64,000 nt of DNA. It comes from Streptomyces sp. CNH099 (GTDB lineage: Bacteria > Actinomycetota > Actinomycetes > Streptomycetales > Streptomycetaceae). Shown piece by piece: positions 24,419 to 32,346 of this stretch. Below the pieces are notes generated by a model. The model saw only the letters and a list, made by a program, of their open reading frames with translations. It ran no database searches and had not been told where the DNA came from. The DNA lies in the NCBI GenBank assembly GCA_000514715.1, contig AZWL01000001.1, positions 62,186 to 126,185 of the forward strand, read 5' to 3'. The number at the start of each line of letters is the position of its first letter. Position 1 is the first letter of the stretch. A program made the translations under genes and the position numbers.

Positions 24419-24958
24419 ATGGCTGACTTGACCGAAACCACACCCGGCTGGCTGGCTCCCGAGGAGCTGGAGTCGGCGCGCGCACGGATGCCGGTCCTCT
24501 ACGTCGACGCGGTGCCCGTCCGCGTCGACGACCGGGGCGAGGTCACGCACGTCGGCCTGCTGCTGCGGATCGGCCCGGACGGGGCGGTGAGCCGGGCGCT
24601 CGTCTCCGGCCGGGTGCTGCACCACGAGCGGGTCAGGGACGCGCTGCTGCGGCATCTGGAGAAGGACCTCGGTCCGGTGGCGCTGCCGCGGGTGCCGGCG
24701 TCGCCGCAGCCGTTCACGATCGCCGAGTACTTCCCGACGCAGGGCATCACCCCGTACCACGACCCGCGGCAGCACGCGGTGTCGCTGGCGTACGTCGTGC
24801 CGGTGGCGGGCGACTGCCGGCCGCGGCAGGACGCGCTGGACTTCGTGTGGTTCACGCCGCAGGAGGCGGCGTCGGCGGTCGTGCAGCAGGAGATGCCCGG
24901 CGGTCACGGCCATCTGCTGAAGCAGGCACTCGCACACGTGGGGTACGTCGCCTCCTGA
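24419..24958 (+). CDS. NUDIX-like family protein (DUF4916-type)
   Basis: 179 residues, a compact protein of the actinobacterial NUDIX/DUF4916 type (GWLAPEELESARARMPVLYV, DAVPVRVDDRG; VSGRVLHHERVRDALLRHLE; DLGPVALPRVP). The classical 23-residue Nudix box is not fully kept: REx2EE is absent in the expected helix. Hydrolase activity is therefore uncertain. No strong ribosome-binding site precedes the ATG, so it may be weakly translated or leaderless. It ends convergently with the reductase gene at 25027. Confidence 0.85.
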   Translation: MADLTETTPGWLAPEELESARARMPVLYVDAVPVRVDDRGEVTHVGLLLRIGPDGAVSRALVSGRVLHHERVRDALLRHLEKDLGPVALPRVPASPQPFTIAEYFPTQGITPYHDPRQHAVSLAYVVPVAGDCRPRQDALDFVWFTPQEAASAVVQQEMPGGHGHLLKQALAHVGYVAS

Positions 24959-25026
24959 ACGCGCCGCGCACCGCCGCCGCTCCGGCCGACGGGGCAGCGG
25001 TGGGCGCGGGCCCGGGCGGCGGCGGG

Positions 25027-26058
25027 TCAGGGGCGGCCGGCGGCGGGGACGCGTTCGGCCTCGGGGGGCGGGCCCGGCGGGGTGCCGTCGCCGAACGGGC
25101 GGCCGCCCAGCTGCTCGCGGTGGTGCGGGGTGAGCCAGGCGGACAGGTCGGGCCCGGCGGGGACGATGCCGGTGGGGTTGATGCCCGTGTGGACCTCGTA
25201 GTAGTGCCGCTTGATGTGGTCGAAGTCGACCGTGTCCCCGAAGCCGGGCGTCTGGTACAGGTCGCGGACGTACGCCCAGAGCACCGGGTCTTCCGCGATC
25301 TTATTGCGGTTGCACTTGAAGTGGCCCTGGTAGACGGGGTCGAAGCGGACCAGGGTGGTGAACAGCCGGATGTCGGCCTCGGTGAGGGTCTCGCCCACCA
25401 GGTAGCGGCGGTCGGACAGCCGCGCGGACAGCTCGTCCAGCCGCCGGAACACGTCGCGGTACGCGCCCTCGTACTCGTCCTGGCCGGTGGCGAAGCCGGC
25501 CCGGTAGACGCCGTTGTTGACGTCCCGGTAGACGCCGTCCATCACCTCGTCGATCTCGTCGCGCAGCGCCTCGGGGTACAGGTCGGGCGCGCCGTCGCGG
25601 TGCAGGGCGGTCCACTCGGTGGCGAAGTCCAGCGTGATCTGCTGGAAGTCGTTGGTGACGAGCTTGCCGCTGGGCACGTCGACGATCGCCGGCACGCTGA
25701 CGCCGCCGGGGTAGCCGGTCTCGCGCGCGTCGTACGCCTCGCTGAGGAAGCGGATGCCCAGCACCGGGTCGCGGCCGTCGGGGTCGAGCGTGAAGCGCCA
25801 GCTGCGGTCGTCCTGGATCGGGTCGGTGACGCCGACGGAGAGCGCGGACTCCAGGCCGAGCAGCCGCCGGGAGATCAGCGTGCGGTTGGCCCAGGGGCAG
25901 GCGCGGCTGACCACGAGCCGGTAGCGCCCGGCCGCGACGGGCCAGCCGTCCTCGCCGGCCGCGGTGATCCGGTCGGCGAAGTGGCTGCGGGAGCGCTTGA
26001 AGCGCTTCCTGCCGTACTCCGTGTTGCCCTGCCCTGCCCCGTCGAGCTCGCTGCTCAT
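25027..26058 (-). CDS. Glutathionyl-hydroquinone reductase-like (Xi-class GST fold)
   Basis: 343 residues. Thioredoxin-like N-terminal half with the diagnostic active site RACPWANRTLI, and a C-terminal all-helical GST domain (YLVGETLTEADIRLFTTLVR; then RFDPVYQGHFKCN). Xi-class enzymes reduce glutathionyl-hydroquinones through the Cys of CPWA. Actinomycetes use mycothiol instead of glutathione, so the natural thiol partner may differ. GAAGGGG lies upstream of the ATG. It may help detoxify quinones from aromatic compounds, fitting the dioxygenase nearby, although they are not in one operon. Confidence 0.92.
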   Translation of the reverse strand: MSSELDGAGQGNTEYGRKRFKRSRSHFADRITAAGEDGWPVAAGRYRLVVSRACPWANRTLISRRLLGLESALSVGVTDPIQDDRSWRFTLDPDGRDPVLGIRFLSEAYDARETGYPGGVSVPAIVDVPSGKLVTNDFQQITLDFATEWTALHRDGAPDLYPEALRDEIDEVMDGVYRDVNNGVYRAGFATGQDEYEGAYRDVFRRLDELSARLSDRRYLVGETLTEADIRLFTTLVRFDPVYQGHFKCNRNKIAEDPVLWAYVRDLYQTPGFGDTVDFDHIKRHYYEVHTGINPTGIVPAGPDLSAWLTPHHREQLGGRPFGDGTPPGPPPEAERVPAAGRP

Positions 26059-26166
26059 CGCCGGCCCCTTCGTCGCCGTCCGACACCACCGCGTCCATTG
26101 TCCGGTGCGCGCCCGCCCGGTGTCAGGCGGTGCGCCGCGCGCCGGGCGCGTCGCCGCGCGGCCGGA

Positions 26167-26982
26167 TCAGGGCTGCGCCGCGGCGGTGCGGTAGTGGTAC
26201 GTGCACACCTCGCGGAAGCCGGCGCGCCGGTACAGCCGCAGCGCCGCCGGGTTGTCGCGCTCCACCTGGAGGTACAGGTGCGTCGCGCCGTGCGCCCCGG
26301 CCCAGCCGGCCAGGGCGCCGAGCAGGCGCCCGCCCGCGCCCCTCCCCCGCGCCGCGGGCAGCGTGGCCATGGCGAACACGCCGGCCCAGCCGGTGTCGGC
26401 CACCGCGCGGCCCACCGCCACCGTCGCGTCGCCGTCCAGCACCCGGGCGTACGCGGACGGGCCCGTGACCCGGTCGAGCAGGGCCCGCTCGGCGGCGGGG
26501 TCGCCGCCCGGGCCGTGGACCGCGTGCCAGACATCGGACCACGCGCCGCCCGGGCGGTCGTCGACCCGTGCCCGCAGCCCGTCGCCCGCCCGCTGCCGCG
26601 GCACCGCGGCGGCCGCCGCGACCTGCAGCGAGACCGGGTTCGCGCGGTGGTAGCCGCGGCCGGCCAGCAGGTCGTCGAGCCCGGCGGGGCACGCGGGCGG
26701 AGTGATCTGGAACCGTGCCGCCGCGCCGTGCCCGGCGTAGAACTCCTCGGCCCGCGCCACCCGGCGCGCCAGCTCCGCCCGGTCCACCCGGTCCGCGGGG
26801 CCGCCCGGCCCGTGCGGCAGCACCGAGGCCACCCACCAGGAGCTGCCGGGGTCGTACCGCAGCCACCAGCCGTCCTCGTACGCGACCTGCCGCGCGGGCA
26901 GGGCCCGCGCGGCCCGCTCCTGCAGGCCCCGGACGGACCCGGGCGCGGCGGCTGGTGCGGCGCCGGGGGCCGCGGCGCTCAC
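26167..26982 (-). CDS. GNAT-family N-acetyltransferase
   Basis: 271 residues. The N-terminal half is a divergent acetyltransferase-like segment (VAYEDGWWLRYDPGSSWWVA; FYAGHGAAARFQITPPACP). The C-terminal half is a full GNAT domain with the acetyl-CoA loop FAMATLPAARGRGAGGRLLG and YLQVERDNPAALRLYRRAGF. The GTG start overlaps the stop of the dienelactone hydrolase gene (GTGA), so the two are coupled. Acceptor unknown. Confidence 0.88.
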   Translation of the reverse strand: MSAAAPGAAPAAAPGSVRGLQERAARALPARQVAYEDGWWLRYDPGSSWWVASVLPHGPGGPADRVDRAELARRVARAEEFYAGHGAAARFQITPPACPAGLDDLLAGRGYHRANPVSLQVAAAAAVPRQRAGDGLRARVDDRPGGAWSDVWHAVHGPGGDPAAERALLDRVTGPSAYARVLDGDATVAVGRAVADTGWAGVFAMATLPAARGRGAGGRLLGALAGWAGAHGATHLYLQVERDNPAALRLYRRAGFREVCTYHYRTAAAQP

Positions 26983-27560
26983 GGCCGCCGCTCCGCGAGG
27001 AACGCGAGCACCCTCTCGGTGAGCAGTGCGGCGGCGGCCGGGTCGTACGACGGGAGGGTGGAGTCGGCGAAGTAGTGCTCGTCGCCGGGGTAGAGGAACA
27101 GCTCCCGGTCCACGGCACCGGCCACCAGCTCGCGCGCCGCGTCGAGGTCGCCCTCGCCGGCGAAGAGGGGATCGTCGGCCTTGCCGTGCACCTGCACCGG
27201 CACGCCCTCGGGCCAGGCGGGGCCGAACTCGGCCACCGGGACGCAGGAGTGGAAGAGCAGCGCTCCCCGCGCTCCGGCGCGGGTCTGGGCCAGGCGCTGA
27301 GCGGGCAGCACGCCGAGCGAGAAGCCCGCGTACACGACCTCGGCGGGCAGCGCGTCGGCCGCACGGACGCCGCGAGCGGCCACCTCGCCGAAGCCGATCC
27401 CGGCGACGTGCGCCATCCCCTCCTCCAGGGATCCGAAGGTGCGGCCCTCGAAGAGGTCGGGCGTGTGGACGGTGTGCCCCGCGCGGCGCAGCTCGTCGGC
27501 GAAGGCGACGACGCCGGGGGTGAGCCCCAGCGCATGGTGGAAGAGCACGGTCTCGGCCAT
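26979..27560 (-). CDS. Dienelactone hydrolase family protein
   Basis: 193 residues, an alpha/beta-hydrolase of the small DLH type. It shows the nucleophile elbow AGFSLG (Ser instead of the Cys of classical dienelactone hydrolase), the acid in HGKADDPLF and the catalytic His in YPGDEHYFAD. GGAGG lies 7 nt upstream. With Ser as nucleophile it is more likely a general esterase or hydrolase than a true dienelactonase. Confidence 0.9.
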   Translation of the reverse strand: MAETVLFHHALGLTPGVVAFADELRRAGHTVHTPDLFEGRTFGSLEEGMAHVAGIGFGEVAARGVRAADALPAEVVYAGFSLGVLPAQRLAQTRAGARGALLFHSCVPVAEFGPAWPEGVPVQVHGKADDPLFAGEGDLDAARELVAGAVDRELFLYPGDEHYFADSTLPSYDPAAAALLTERVLAFLAERRP

Positions 27561-27628
27561 GGTGACGCCTCCGCTCGCGGACGCGGATCGGATCTTCCGG
27601 GCACTCTAGATCGCCCGGAGTGCGCCGT

Positions 27629-27907
27629 TCAACGGAAGTCCGCGGGGCGGCGGCGGTGTGCACCGCGGCGGTGCCGGTGCAGCACCAGCAGGCCGCCGAC
27701 GCCGGGGATGACCGACCGCGACCGGGTGCCGCGGGTGGTGTTCACCGGGGTCGCCGCCCAGGTGAGCGCGATGACCGTCAGGTAGGCGGTGCCGTGCAGG
27801 GGGCCGCCGAGCGAGGAGACGGCCTCGGTGTGCACGGTGAACAGGTTGACCAGCAGCGCCGCGAGCGTGACCAGCTCGACGGCGGCGGCGATCCGCAGGG
27901 CGCGCAC
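27629..27907 (-). CDS. Small integral membrane protein (DUF3817-like)
   Basis: 92 residues. Two to three predicted membrane helices (LRIAAAVELVTLAALLVNLF; GTAYLTVIALTWAA) and a basic C-terminal tail match the small DUF3817 membrane proteins of actinobacteria. The GTG start lies 3 nt after the stop of the DUF2269-like gene, so the two form an operon. Function unknown. Confidence 0.75.
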   Translation of the reverse strand: MRALRIAAAVELVTLAALLVNLFTVHTEAVSSLGGPLHGTAYLTVIALTWAATPVNTTRGTRSRSVIPGVGGLLVLHRHRRGAHRRRPADFR

Positions 27908-27910
27908 GGT

Positions 27911-28387
27911 TCACGCCCCCGTGGTGGAGCCGGGGCGGACGATCATCAGTACGACGACGACCGCCCACAGCAGGTTGAAGACCCCGGTGAGCATGCCGAG
28001 CCGGGTCGCCGCCGGGCGCAGGCCGTCGTCCGCCGCGGCGGGGGCGTCGCCGGCCGTGCGGGCGAGGAGGCGCTGCTGGCCGGGCAGGATCGCGAGCGCG
28101 AGCAGGGCCGCGGCGCCGGCCGTCAGCGCGATCGAGGCGAGCAGCCAGGCGTCGGTCAGCACCCCGAGCTGCGCGCCGGTGGCCAGGCCGAAGGCGGGGA
28201 CGGCGAGGCCCACGACCGCGTACGCGCGGCAGACGCGGTGCAGGAACGCGGCGGTCCCGCCGCGGTGCGCGGGCTCTGCGGCGGCCGACTCCCGCACGAT
28301 CCGCGGGAAGACCGACGCCGCCACGGCGATCGGTCCGACGGCCAGGATCGCCGCCAGCACGTGTACGGACAGCAGGAACTTCGTCAC
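27911..28387 (-). CDS. DUF2269-like integral membrane protein
   Basis: 158 residues with four predicted membrane helices (FLLSVHVLAAILAVGPIAVA; AYAVVGLAVPAFGLATG; WLLASIALTAGAAALLALAI; GVFNLLWAVVVVLMI). I chose the GTG at 28387 because GGAGGG lies just upstream and the first helix starts right after it. It is divergent from a PadR regulator, with an inverted repeat between them, so it is a probable PadR target. Function unknown. Confidence 0.8.
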   Translation of the reverse strand: MTKFLLSVHVLAAILAVGPIAVAASVFPRIVRESAAAEPAHRGGTAAFLHRVCRAYAVVGLAVPAFGLATGAQLGVLTDAWLLASIALTAGAAALLALAILPGQQRLLARTAGDAPAAADDGLRPAATRLGMLTGVFNLLWAVVVVLMIVRPGSTTGA

Positions 28388-28415
28388 CGCACCCTCCGAG
28401 AGTAGCCCACCTACA

Positions 28416-28430
28416 TATTGGCTACCAATA
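28416..28430. promoter_or_regulatory. Probable PadR operator
   Basis: TATTGGCTACCAATA, a perfect 6-3-6 inverted repeat inside an unusually AT-rich stretch between the divergent DUF2269-like and PadR genes. Probably overlaps both promoters. Confidence 0.65.
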
Positions 28431-28461
28431 CATAGCACACCAACAACAAGAGGTAGAGTGG

Positions 28462-28809
28462 GTGCCCATGAGAGGCGATCCGGTACGCGGGCACCTGGAC
28501 GGACTGCTGCTCGCCGCGCTCGAAGACGGCCCCCTGCACGGCTACGCGATCATCACCGCCGTGCAGCAGCGCAGCGCGGGCACGCTGGAGCTGCGTACGG
28601 GCACGGTCTACCCGGCCCTGAACCGGCTGGAGCGGGCGGGCCTGCTGCGCAGCAGCTGGGAGTCGGTGGGCGAGCGGCGGCGGCGCTGCTACGCGCTGAC
28701 CGACGCGGGCCGCCGGGCCCTGGCCGACGAGCGCACCGCCTGGCGGGAGTTCACCAGCGCGATCGGCTCGGTCCTGGACCCGGCCCGGGCGCCGAGGCCG
28801 GCGACGTGA
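28462..28809 (+). CDS. PadR-family transcriptional regulator
   Basis: 115 residues with the PadR winged HTH (DGLLLAALEDGPLHGYAIIT; LELRTGTVYPALNRLERAGL; RRCYALTDAGRRAL). GTG at 28462 has AGAGG about 8 nt upstream; an in-frame ATG at 28468 is the alternative. Its stop overlaps the next GTG (GTGA), so it is coupled to the membrane protein gene that follows, a common PadR arrangement. It probably represses itself and the divergent membrane genes. Confidence 0.92.
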   Translation: MPMRGDPVRGHLDGLLLAALEDGPLHGYAIITAVQQRSAGTLELRTGTVYPALNRLERAGLLRSSWESVGERRRRCYALTDAGRRALADERTAWREFTSAIGSVLDPARAPRPAT

Positions 28810-29552
28810 CGGCCCGCGGCCCCCGCGCGCCCCGCGGCCCGGACAGCGGCGCCGATTCCGGCGCCGCGGGCGCGTCCGGTGCGGCTCCCGGCCCCCCGGC
28901 GCGTACCGCGGTCGACGACCACCTCGCCGCCCTGGACGCCGCGCTGTCCGGGCCCGCACGCGCCAAGTCCCGGATGCTCGCGGAGGTACGCGACGGGCTC
29001 GCCGACGCCGCCGCCGCGCACACGGACGCCGGCGCACCCACCCGGGCCGACGCGGCGGCCCGGGCGGTGCGCGACTTCGGCACCGTCGAGGAGGTCGGCC
29101 CCGCGTTCCAGCGGGAGCTGACCATCGTCCAGGCCCGGCAGACCGCCCGGATCGTCGCGCTGATCGTCCCGTTCCTGATGGCCTGCTGGTACCTGGTCGG
29201 GGTCACCGCCGACGACGCCGGCGGGCGGCTGCCCGCGCCCGTGCACGTGCTCGCGGCCAACCTCGGCGGTCTCGCCGCGCTGGCAGCGCTGCTCGCCGCC
29301 GGGTCGCTGGCCGCCACCGGCGCCGTGTCCCGCCGGCTGGCCACCCCGCGGCGGCTGCCGCTCGTGGTGGCCTGGACCGGCACCACCGCGGCCGTGGCGC
29401 TCGCGGTCAGCGCGCTCACGCTCAGCGCCGGCGCGGTGCTGGCGCAGGACTGGCCGGTCAGCGCGCTGGCCGGGGCGCTCACCCTGGTCGCGCACACCCG
29501 GCTGGCCGCCTCCGCCCGCGCCTGCCGCCGCTGCGCGCTGCTGGCCCGCTGA
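28806..29552 (+). CDS. Membrane protein coupled to PadR (permease-prefix-like N-terminus)
   Basis: 248 residues. A cytoplasmic N-terminal part (VDDHLAALDAALSGPARAKS; DGLADAAAAHTDAGAP; AAARAVRDFGTVEEVG) resembles the permease-prefix/HAAS domain found next to PadR regulators. Four predicted membrane helices follow (IVALIVPFLMACWYLVGV; LGGLAALAALLAAGSLAA; VVAWTGTTAAVALAVSALTL; ALAGALTLVAHT). It overlaps PadR by 4 nt. Function unknown; its close linkage suggests that it is under PadR control or senses a membrane signal for it. Confidence 0.85.
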   Translation: MTARGPRAPRGPDSGADSGAAGASGAAPGPPARTAVDDHLAALDAALSGPARAKSRMLAEVRDGLADAAAAHTDAGAPTRADAAARAVRDFGTVEEVGPAFQRELTIVQARQTARIVALIVPFLMACWYLVGVTADDAGGRLPAPVHVLAANLGGLAALAALLAAGSLAATGAVSRRLATPRRLPLVVAWTGTTAAVALAVSALTLSAGAVLAQDWPVSALAGALTLVAHTRLAASARACRRCALLAR

Positions 29553-29610
29553 CGCACCGCTGACGCACCGGATGCCCCGCCGCGCGCACCGGCCCACTGC
29601 CCGGGCACGC

Positions 29611-29649
29611 CGCCGCCCGCGGCGCCCGGACGGCGCGCCGCGGGCGGCG
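29611..29649. terminator. Hairpin terminator, 15-bp stem
   Basis: Arms 29611-29625 and 29635-29649 are exact reverse complements with a 9-nt loop. It lies between the convergent PadR-linked membrane gene and the chitinase gene. Confidence 0.7.
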
Positions 29650-29654
29650 ACGGT

Positions 29655-29686
29655 CGGGCCCGGCCGTGGGGCGGCGGCCGGGCCCG
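29655..29686. terminator. Hairpin terminator, 12-bp stem
   Basis: CGGGCCCGGCCG and CGGCCGGGCCCG with an 8-nt loop, immediately beside the first hairpin. One may serve each of the two convergent genes. Confidence 0.65.
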
Positions 29687-29727
29687 GTCCGCACGGTCGG
29701 TGGCGAACCGTACGGCCCCTCCCCGGT

Positions 29728-32043
29728 CTACGGGAGGCCGCGATCCAGCGCGTTGAACAGGGTGCCGTTCGCCAGGTCTCCGGACATCTCCCAGACCATC
29801 CCGCCGAGCAGGCCCTTCTCCCTGATGTACGCCGTCTTCCGGTCGATGGCCCAGGTGTCGTCGAACGACCACCACTGGCCGTTCGGCCCGGTGTACCCGT
29901 ACGTGGCCACGGACTGGGTGTCGTGGTGCACGGTCATGCCCGGCACCATGGCGGTGAGGTTGTCGTAGCCGCGGGTGCCGGCCTCCTCCTGGAACTGGCC
30001 CGGCGCGGCCCCGTTGGCGCTCTGCCACTCGCCGTTCGCGCCGCCGTCGGCCACCTGCTGCCAACCGCGCCCGTAGAACGGGAAGCCGATGGTCAGCTTG
30101 CGCGGGCTGACGCCCGCGTCCAGGTAGTGCTGCACGGCGCCGTCGATGCTGAAGTCGTCCGGGTACGGCGACTGCGCGTCCGGGTAGAGGTTGGCCTGGT
30201 GGCCGGTGCGGTGGGGCTCCCACGAGTTGTCGCTGCCGGAGCCGTGGAAGTCGTAGCCCTGGACGTTGGCGAAGTCCATGTACCTGAAGATCTCCTGCAG
30301 GTCCCAGCCGGCGTCGATCTTCTCCGGGTCGGCGGGGGTGAAGGCGGTCAGCAGCTTGTGGTCGCCGCCCAGCGCGTCGAGCTGCCGCCGGAACTCGGCG
30401 ATCAGCGCGGTGTTGTTGGCCTTGTCCTCGGGGCTCCAGTGGTTGCCCGGGTGGCCGTCGGGCGAGCCGGGCCACTCCCAGTCCAGGTCGATGCCGTCGA
30501 AGATGCCGGCCGCGACGCCGGGGCCGCCGGCGCCGTTGTACTCGGGCAGGTCGCCCTTGATGTACATGTCGATGCAGGACTTGACGAACTTCTCCCGGGC
30601 GGCGGGCGTCGCCGCGGCGTCCGAGAAGTACTTGGAGTACGTCCAGCCGCCCAGCGAGATGAGGATCTTCAGGTGCGGGTGCTTGGCCTTGAGCTTCTTC
30701 AGCTGGTTGAAGTTGCCGCGCAGCTTGCCCCAGCCGTCGTCGGCGACGCCGTCCACCGACTGGCCGGCGGGGAAGGCCCGGCCGTAGTCGGCCTCGGCGT
30801 CGCCGGCGCCGTCGCCCTGGTTGGGGTCCTGCGGGTCGGGCGAGGTGCCCTTGGTGACGCCGTTGAGGCAGGTGAGGTTCCGCGGGTCGATGTTGGCGAA
30901 GGCGTAGTTGACGACGTCCAGCCCGGCGGCCGCGCCGGAGGTGTCGAGGTCCTTGACGAAGTACTGGCGGCCGTAGATGCCCCACTGCACGAAGTAGCCG
31001 ACCTTGGCGTAGCCGCCCTCGCCGACGGCCTCGTCGGTGGTGACGGTGAGGGTGTTGCCGGCGGGCGAGGGGTTGTCGGCGGCGTCGCGGGCCCTGACCG
31101 TGAAGTCGTACCGCGTCGCGGGCGTCAGCCCGGTCAGCGTGGTGGTCAGGGTGTCGGCGGGCACGCTCGCGGCGAGGGCGGTGCCGCGGTAGACGTCGTA
31201 GGCGGCGACGCGCTTGTCGTCGGTGGCCGCGTCCCACCGCAGCGCCACGGTGCTGGAGGTGACGTCCGTGGCGCGCAGGTTGCCCGGTGCCGTGGGCGGC
31301 ACCGTGTCGGTGGCCGGGTCCACGGTGGTCGCGGTCACGGGGGCGCTGGGCGGGCCCTCGTTGCCGCGGGAGTCCTCGGCGCGGACGGTGAACTCGTAGG
31401 AGGTGGCCGGGGTCAGGTCGCGGACGGTGGCCCGGGTGGTGGCGCTGGCCGCCACGACGGAGCCGCCGCGCAGCACCTCGTACGCGGTCACGGGGAAGTC
31501 GCCCGGCGCCGCCTCGTTCCACTCCAGCGTCACGGTGCGGGCGGTGGCGTCGGCGACGGTGACGCCGGCCGGGGCCCGCGGCGGCACGGCCGGGGTGCCG
31601 TCGCACTTCTCGCCGTTGATGAGGCAGCCGGTGGGCGCCGTCATCGGGCCGCTGCCGGTGAACGTGTAGCTGTACGGCTCGGTGTCGCGCCCGGCCGGGA
31701 CGCGGGCGTTGTAGTACGCGGGCGTGACGGTGACGTGGCGGCCGTCGACCTGCGCGGTGCCGTGGGTGTGGTTGCTGACCGACACGCCGGCCGGCAGGTC
31801 GAACTCCAGCGACCAGGTGTCCACCGCGGCGGTGCCGGCGTTGGCGACCACGAACTTCCCGGTCCACGAGGAGCCGCTGCCGGAGCTGCTGAACGTCGCG
31901 GTCAGCCCGGCCTCGGCGCGGGCGGGCGGGGCGAGGGTGGTGAGCCCGGTGAGCGCCAGCGCCAGCACGGCGAGGACGGCGAGCAGGCGCCGGGGCGCGG
32001 AAAACGGTCTGAGGCGAAGGGGTGCGGCTCTCTGCACGGACAC
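29728..32043 (-). CDS. Secreted GH18 chitinase (CBM2 - FN3 - FN3 - GH18)
   Basis: 771 residues. Order: signal peptide (to about residue 43), CBM2-like module (GLTATFSSSGSGSSWTGKFV; WSLEFDLPAG), two fibronectin type III domains (about 160-245 and 258-345) and a GH18 catalytic domain from about 350. The catalytic motif is FDGIDLDWEWP, with Glu as acid; LISLGGWTYSKYF is the substrate-binding strand. It hydrolyses chitin outside the cell. The GTG start at 32043 is set by AAGGAG 7 nt upstream and the basic/hydrophobic signal that follows. The upstream region has a candidate promoter and DasR-like and chitinase-repeat-like sites, fitting control by N-acetylglucosamine or chitin. Confidence 0.96.
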   Translation of the reverse strand: MSVQRAAPLRLRPFSAPRRLLAVLAVLALALTGLTTLAPPARAEAGLTATFSSSGSGSSWTGKFVVANAGTAAVDTWSLEFDLPAGVSVSNHTHGTAQVDGRHVTVTPAYYNARVPAGRDTEPYSYTFTGSGPMTAPTGCLINGEKCDGTPAVPPRAPAGVTVADATARTVTLEWNEAAPGDFPVTAYEVLRGGSVVAASATTRATVRDLTPATSYEFTVRAEDSRGNEGPPSAPVTATTVDPATDTVPPTAPGNLRATDVTSSTVALRWDAATDDKRVAAYDVYRGTALAASVPADTLTTTLTGLTPATRYDFTVRARDAADNPSPAGNTLTVTTDEAVGEGGYAKVGYFVQWGIYGRQYFVKDLDTSGAAAGLDVVNYAFANIDPRNLTCLNGVTKGTSPDPQDPNQGDGAGDAEADYGRAFPAGQSVDGVADDGWGKLRGNFNQLKKLKAKHPHLKILISLGGWTYSKYFSDAAATPAAREKFVKSCIDMYIKGDLPEYNGAGGPGVAAGIFDGIDLDWEWPGSPDGHPGNHWSPEDKANNTALIAEFRRQLDALGGDHKLLTAFTPADPEKIDAGWDLQEIFRYMDFANVQGYDFHGSGSDNSWEPHRTGHQANLYPDAQSPYPDDFSIDGAVQHYLDAGVSPRKLTIGFPFYGRGWQQVADGGANGEWQSANGAAPGQFQEEAGTRGYDNLTAMVPGMTVHHDTQSVATYGYTGPNGQWWSFDDTWAIDRKTAYIREKGLLGGMVWEMSGDLANGTLFNALDRGLP

Positions 32044-32117
32044 GGCTCTCCTTGTGGGAAGACGACGTCCACCCGCGCCGGGTCGTCCGAGGCTCGGGTG
32101 GTCGGACGCGAATCGTG

Positions 32118-32129
32118 CGGTATAGACCT
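32118..32129. promoter_or_regulatory. Candidate DasR-like (dre) site upstream of the chitinase
   Basis: CGGTATAGACCT matches 9 of 12 positions of the published core TGGTCTAGACCA. DasR represses chitinolytic genes in Streptomyces. It lies about 75 nt before the chitinase start, between the candidate promoter and the gene. Confidence 0.4.
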
Positions 32130-32130
32130 C

Positions 32131-32160
32131 TAAGACATCCCTGGGTCGCGAGCATGTCAA
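32131..32160 (-). promoter_or_regulatory. Candidate chitinase promoter
   Basis: On the minus strand TTGACA (32155-32160) is followed after 18 nt by GTCTTA (32131-32136). The -35 is ideal; the -10 is poor. Position and the adjacent dre-like site support it. Confidence 0.35.
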
Positions 32161-32346
32161 TGCGGTGGGTGAGGGCCGCGGCCCGTACCAATCCGGGCGG
32201 CGGGACGACTACGCCGCGCTCCGGCGCAACGCAAAGGACTGGACCAATCCGCGCAAATTTTACCTTTACTTGACCCTTCGCCGCCCGCAACCCGCTGCCG
32301 CGGATCCGGAACCTGCCGCCGCGGCGAGGGCGTAGCCTGCGGTTCC

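Larger units (their letters stand above)
32044..32346. other. Intergenic region, chitinase and P1 peptidase promoters
   Basis: 303 nt between divergent genes with no credible ORF. It contains the DasR-like site and TTGACA promoter candidate described separately. On the minus strand GGATTGGTCC (about 32241-32250) and GGATTGGTAC (about 32185-32194) form an imperfect direct repeat that recalls the paired 12-bp elements of Streptomyces chi promoters. The end nearest the P1 peptidase is AT-rich at 32256-32272. Confidence 0.5.
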
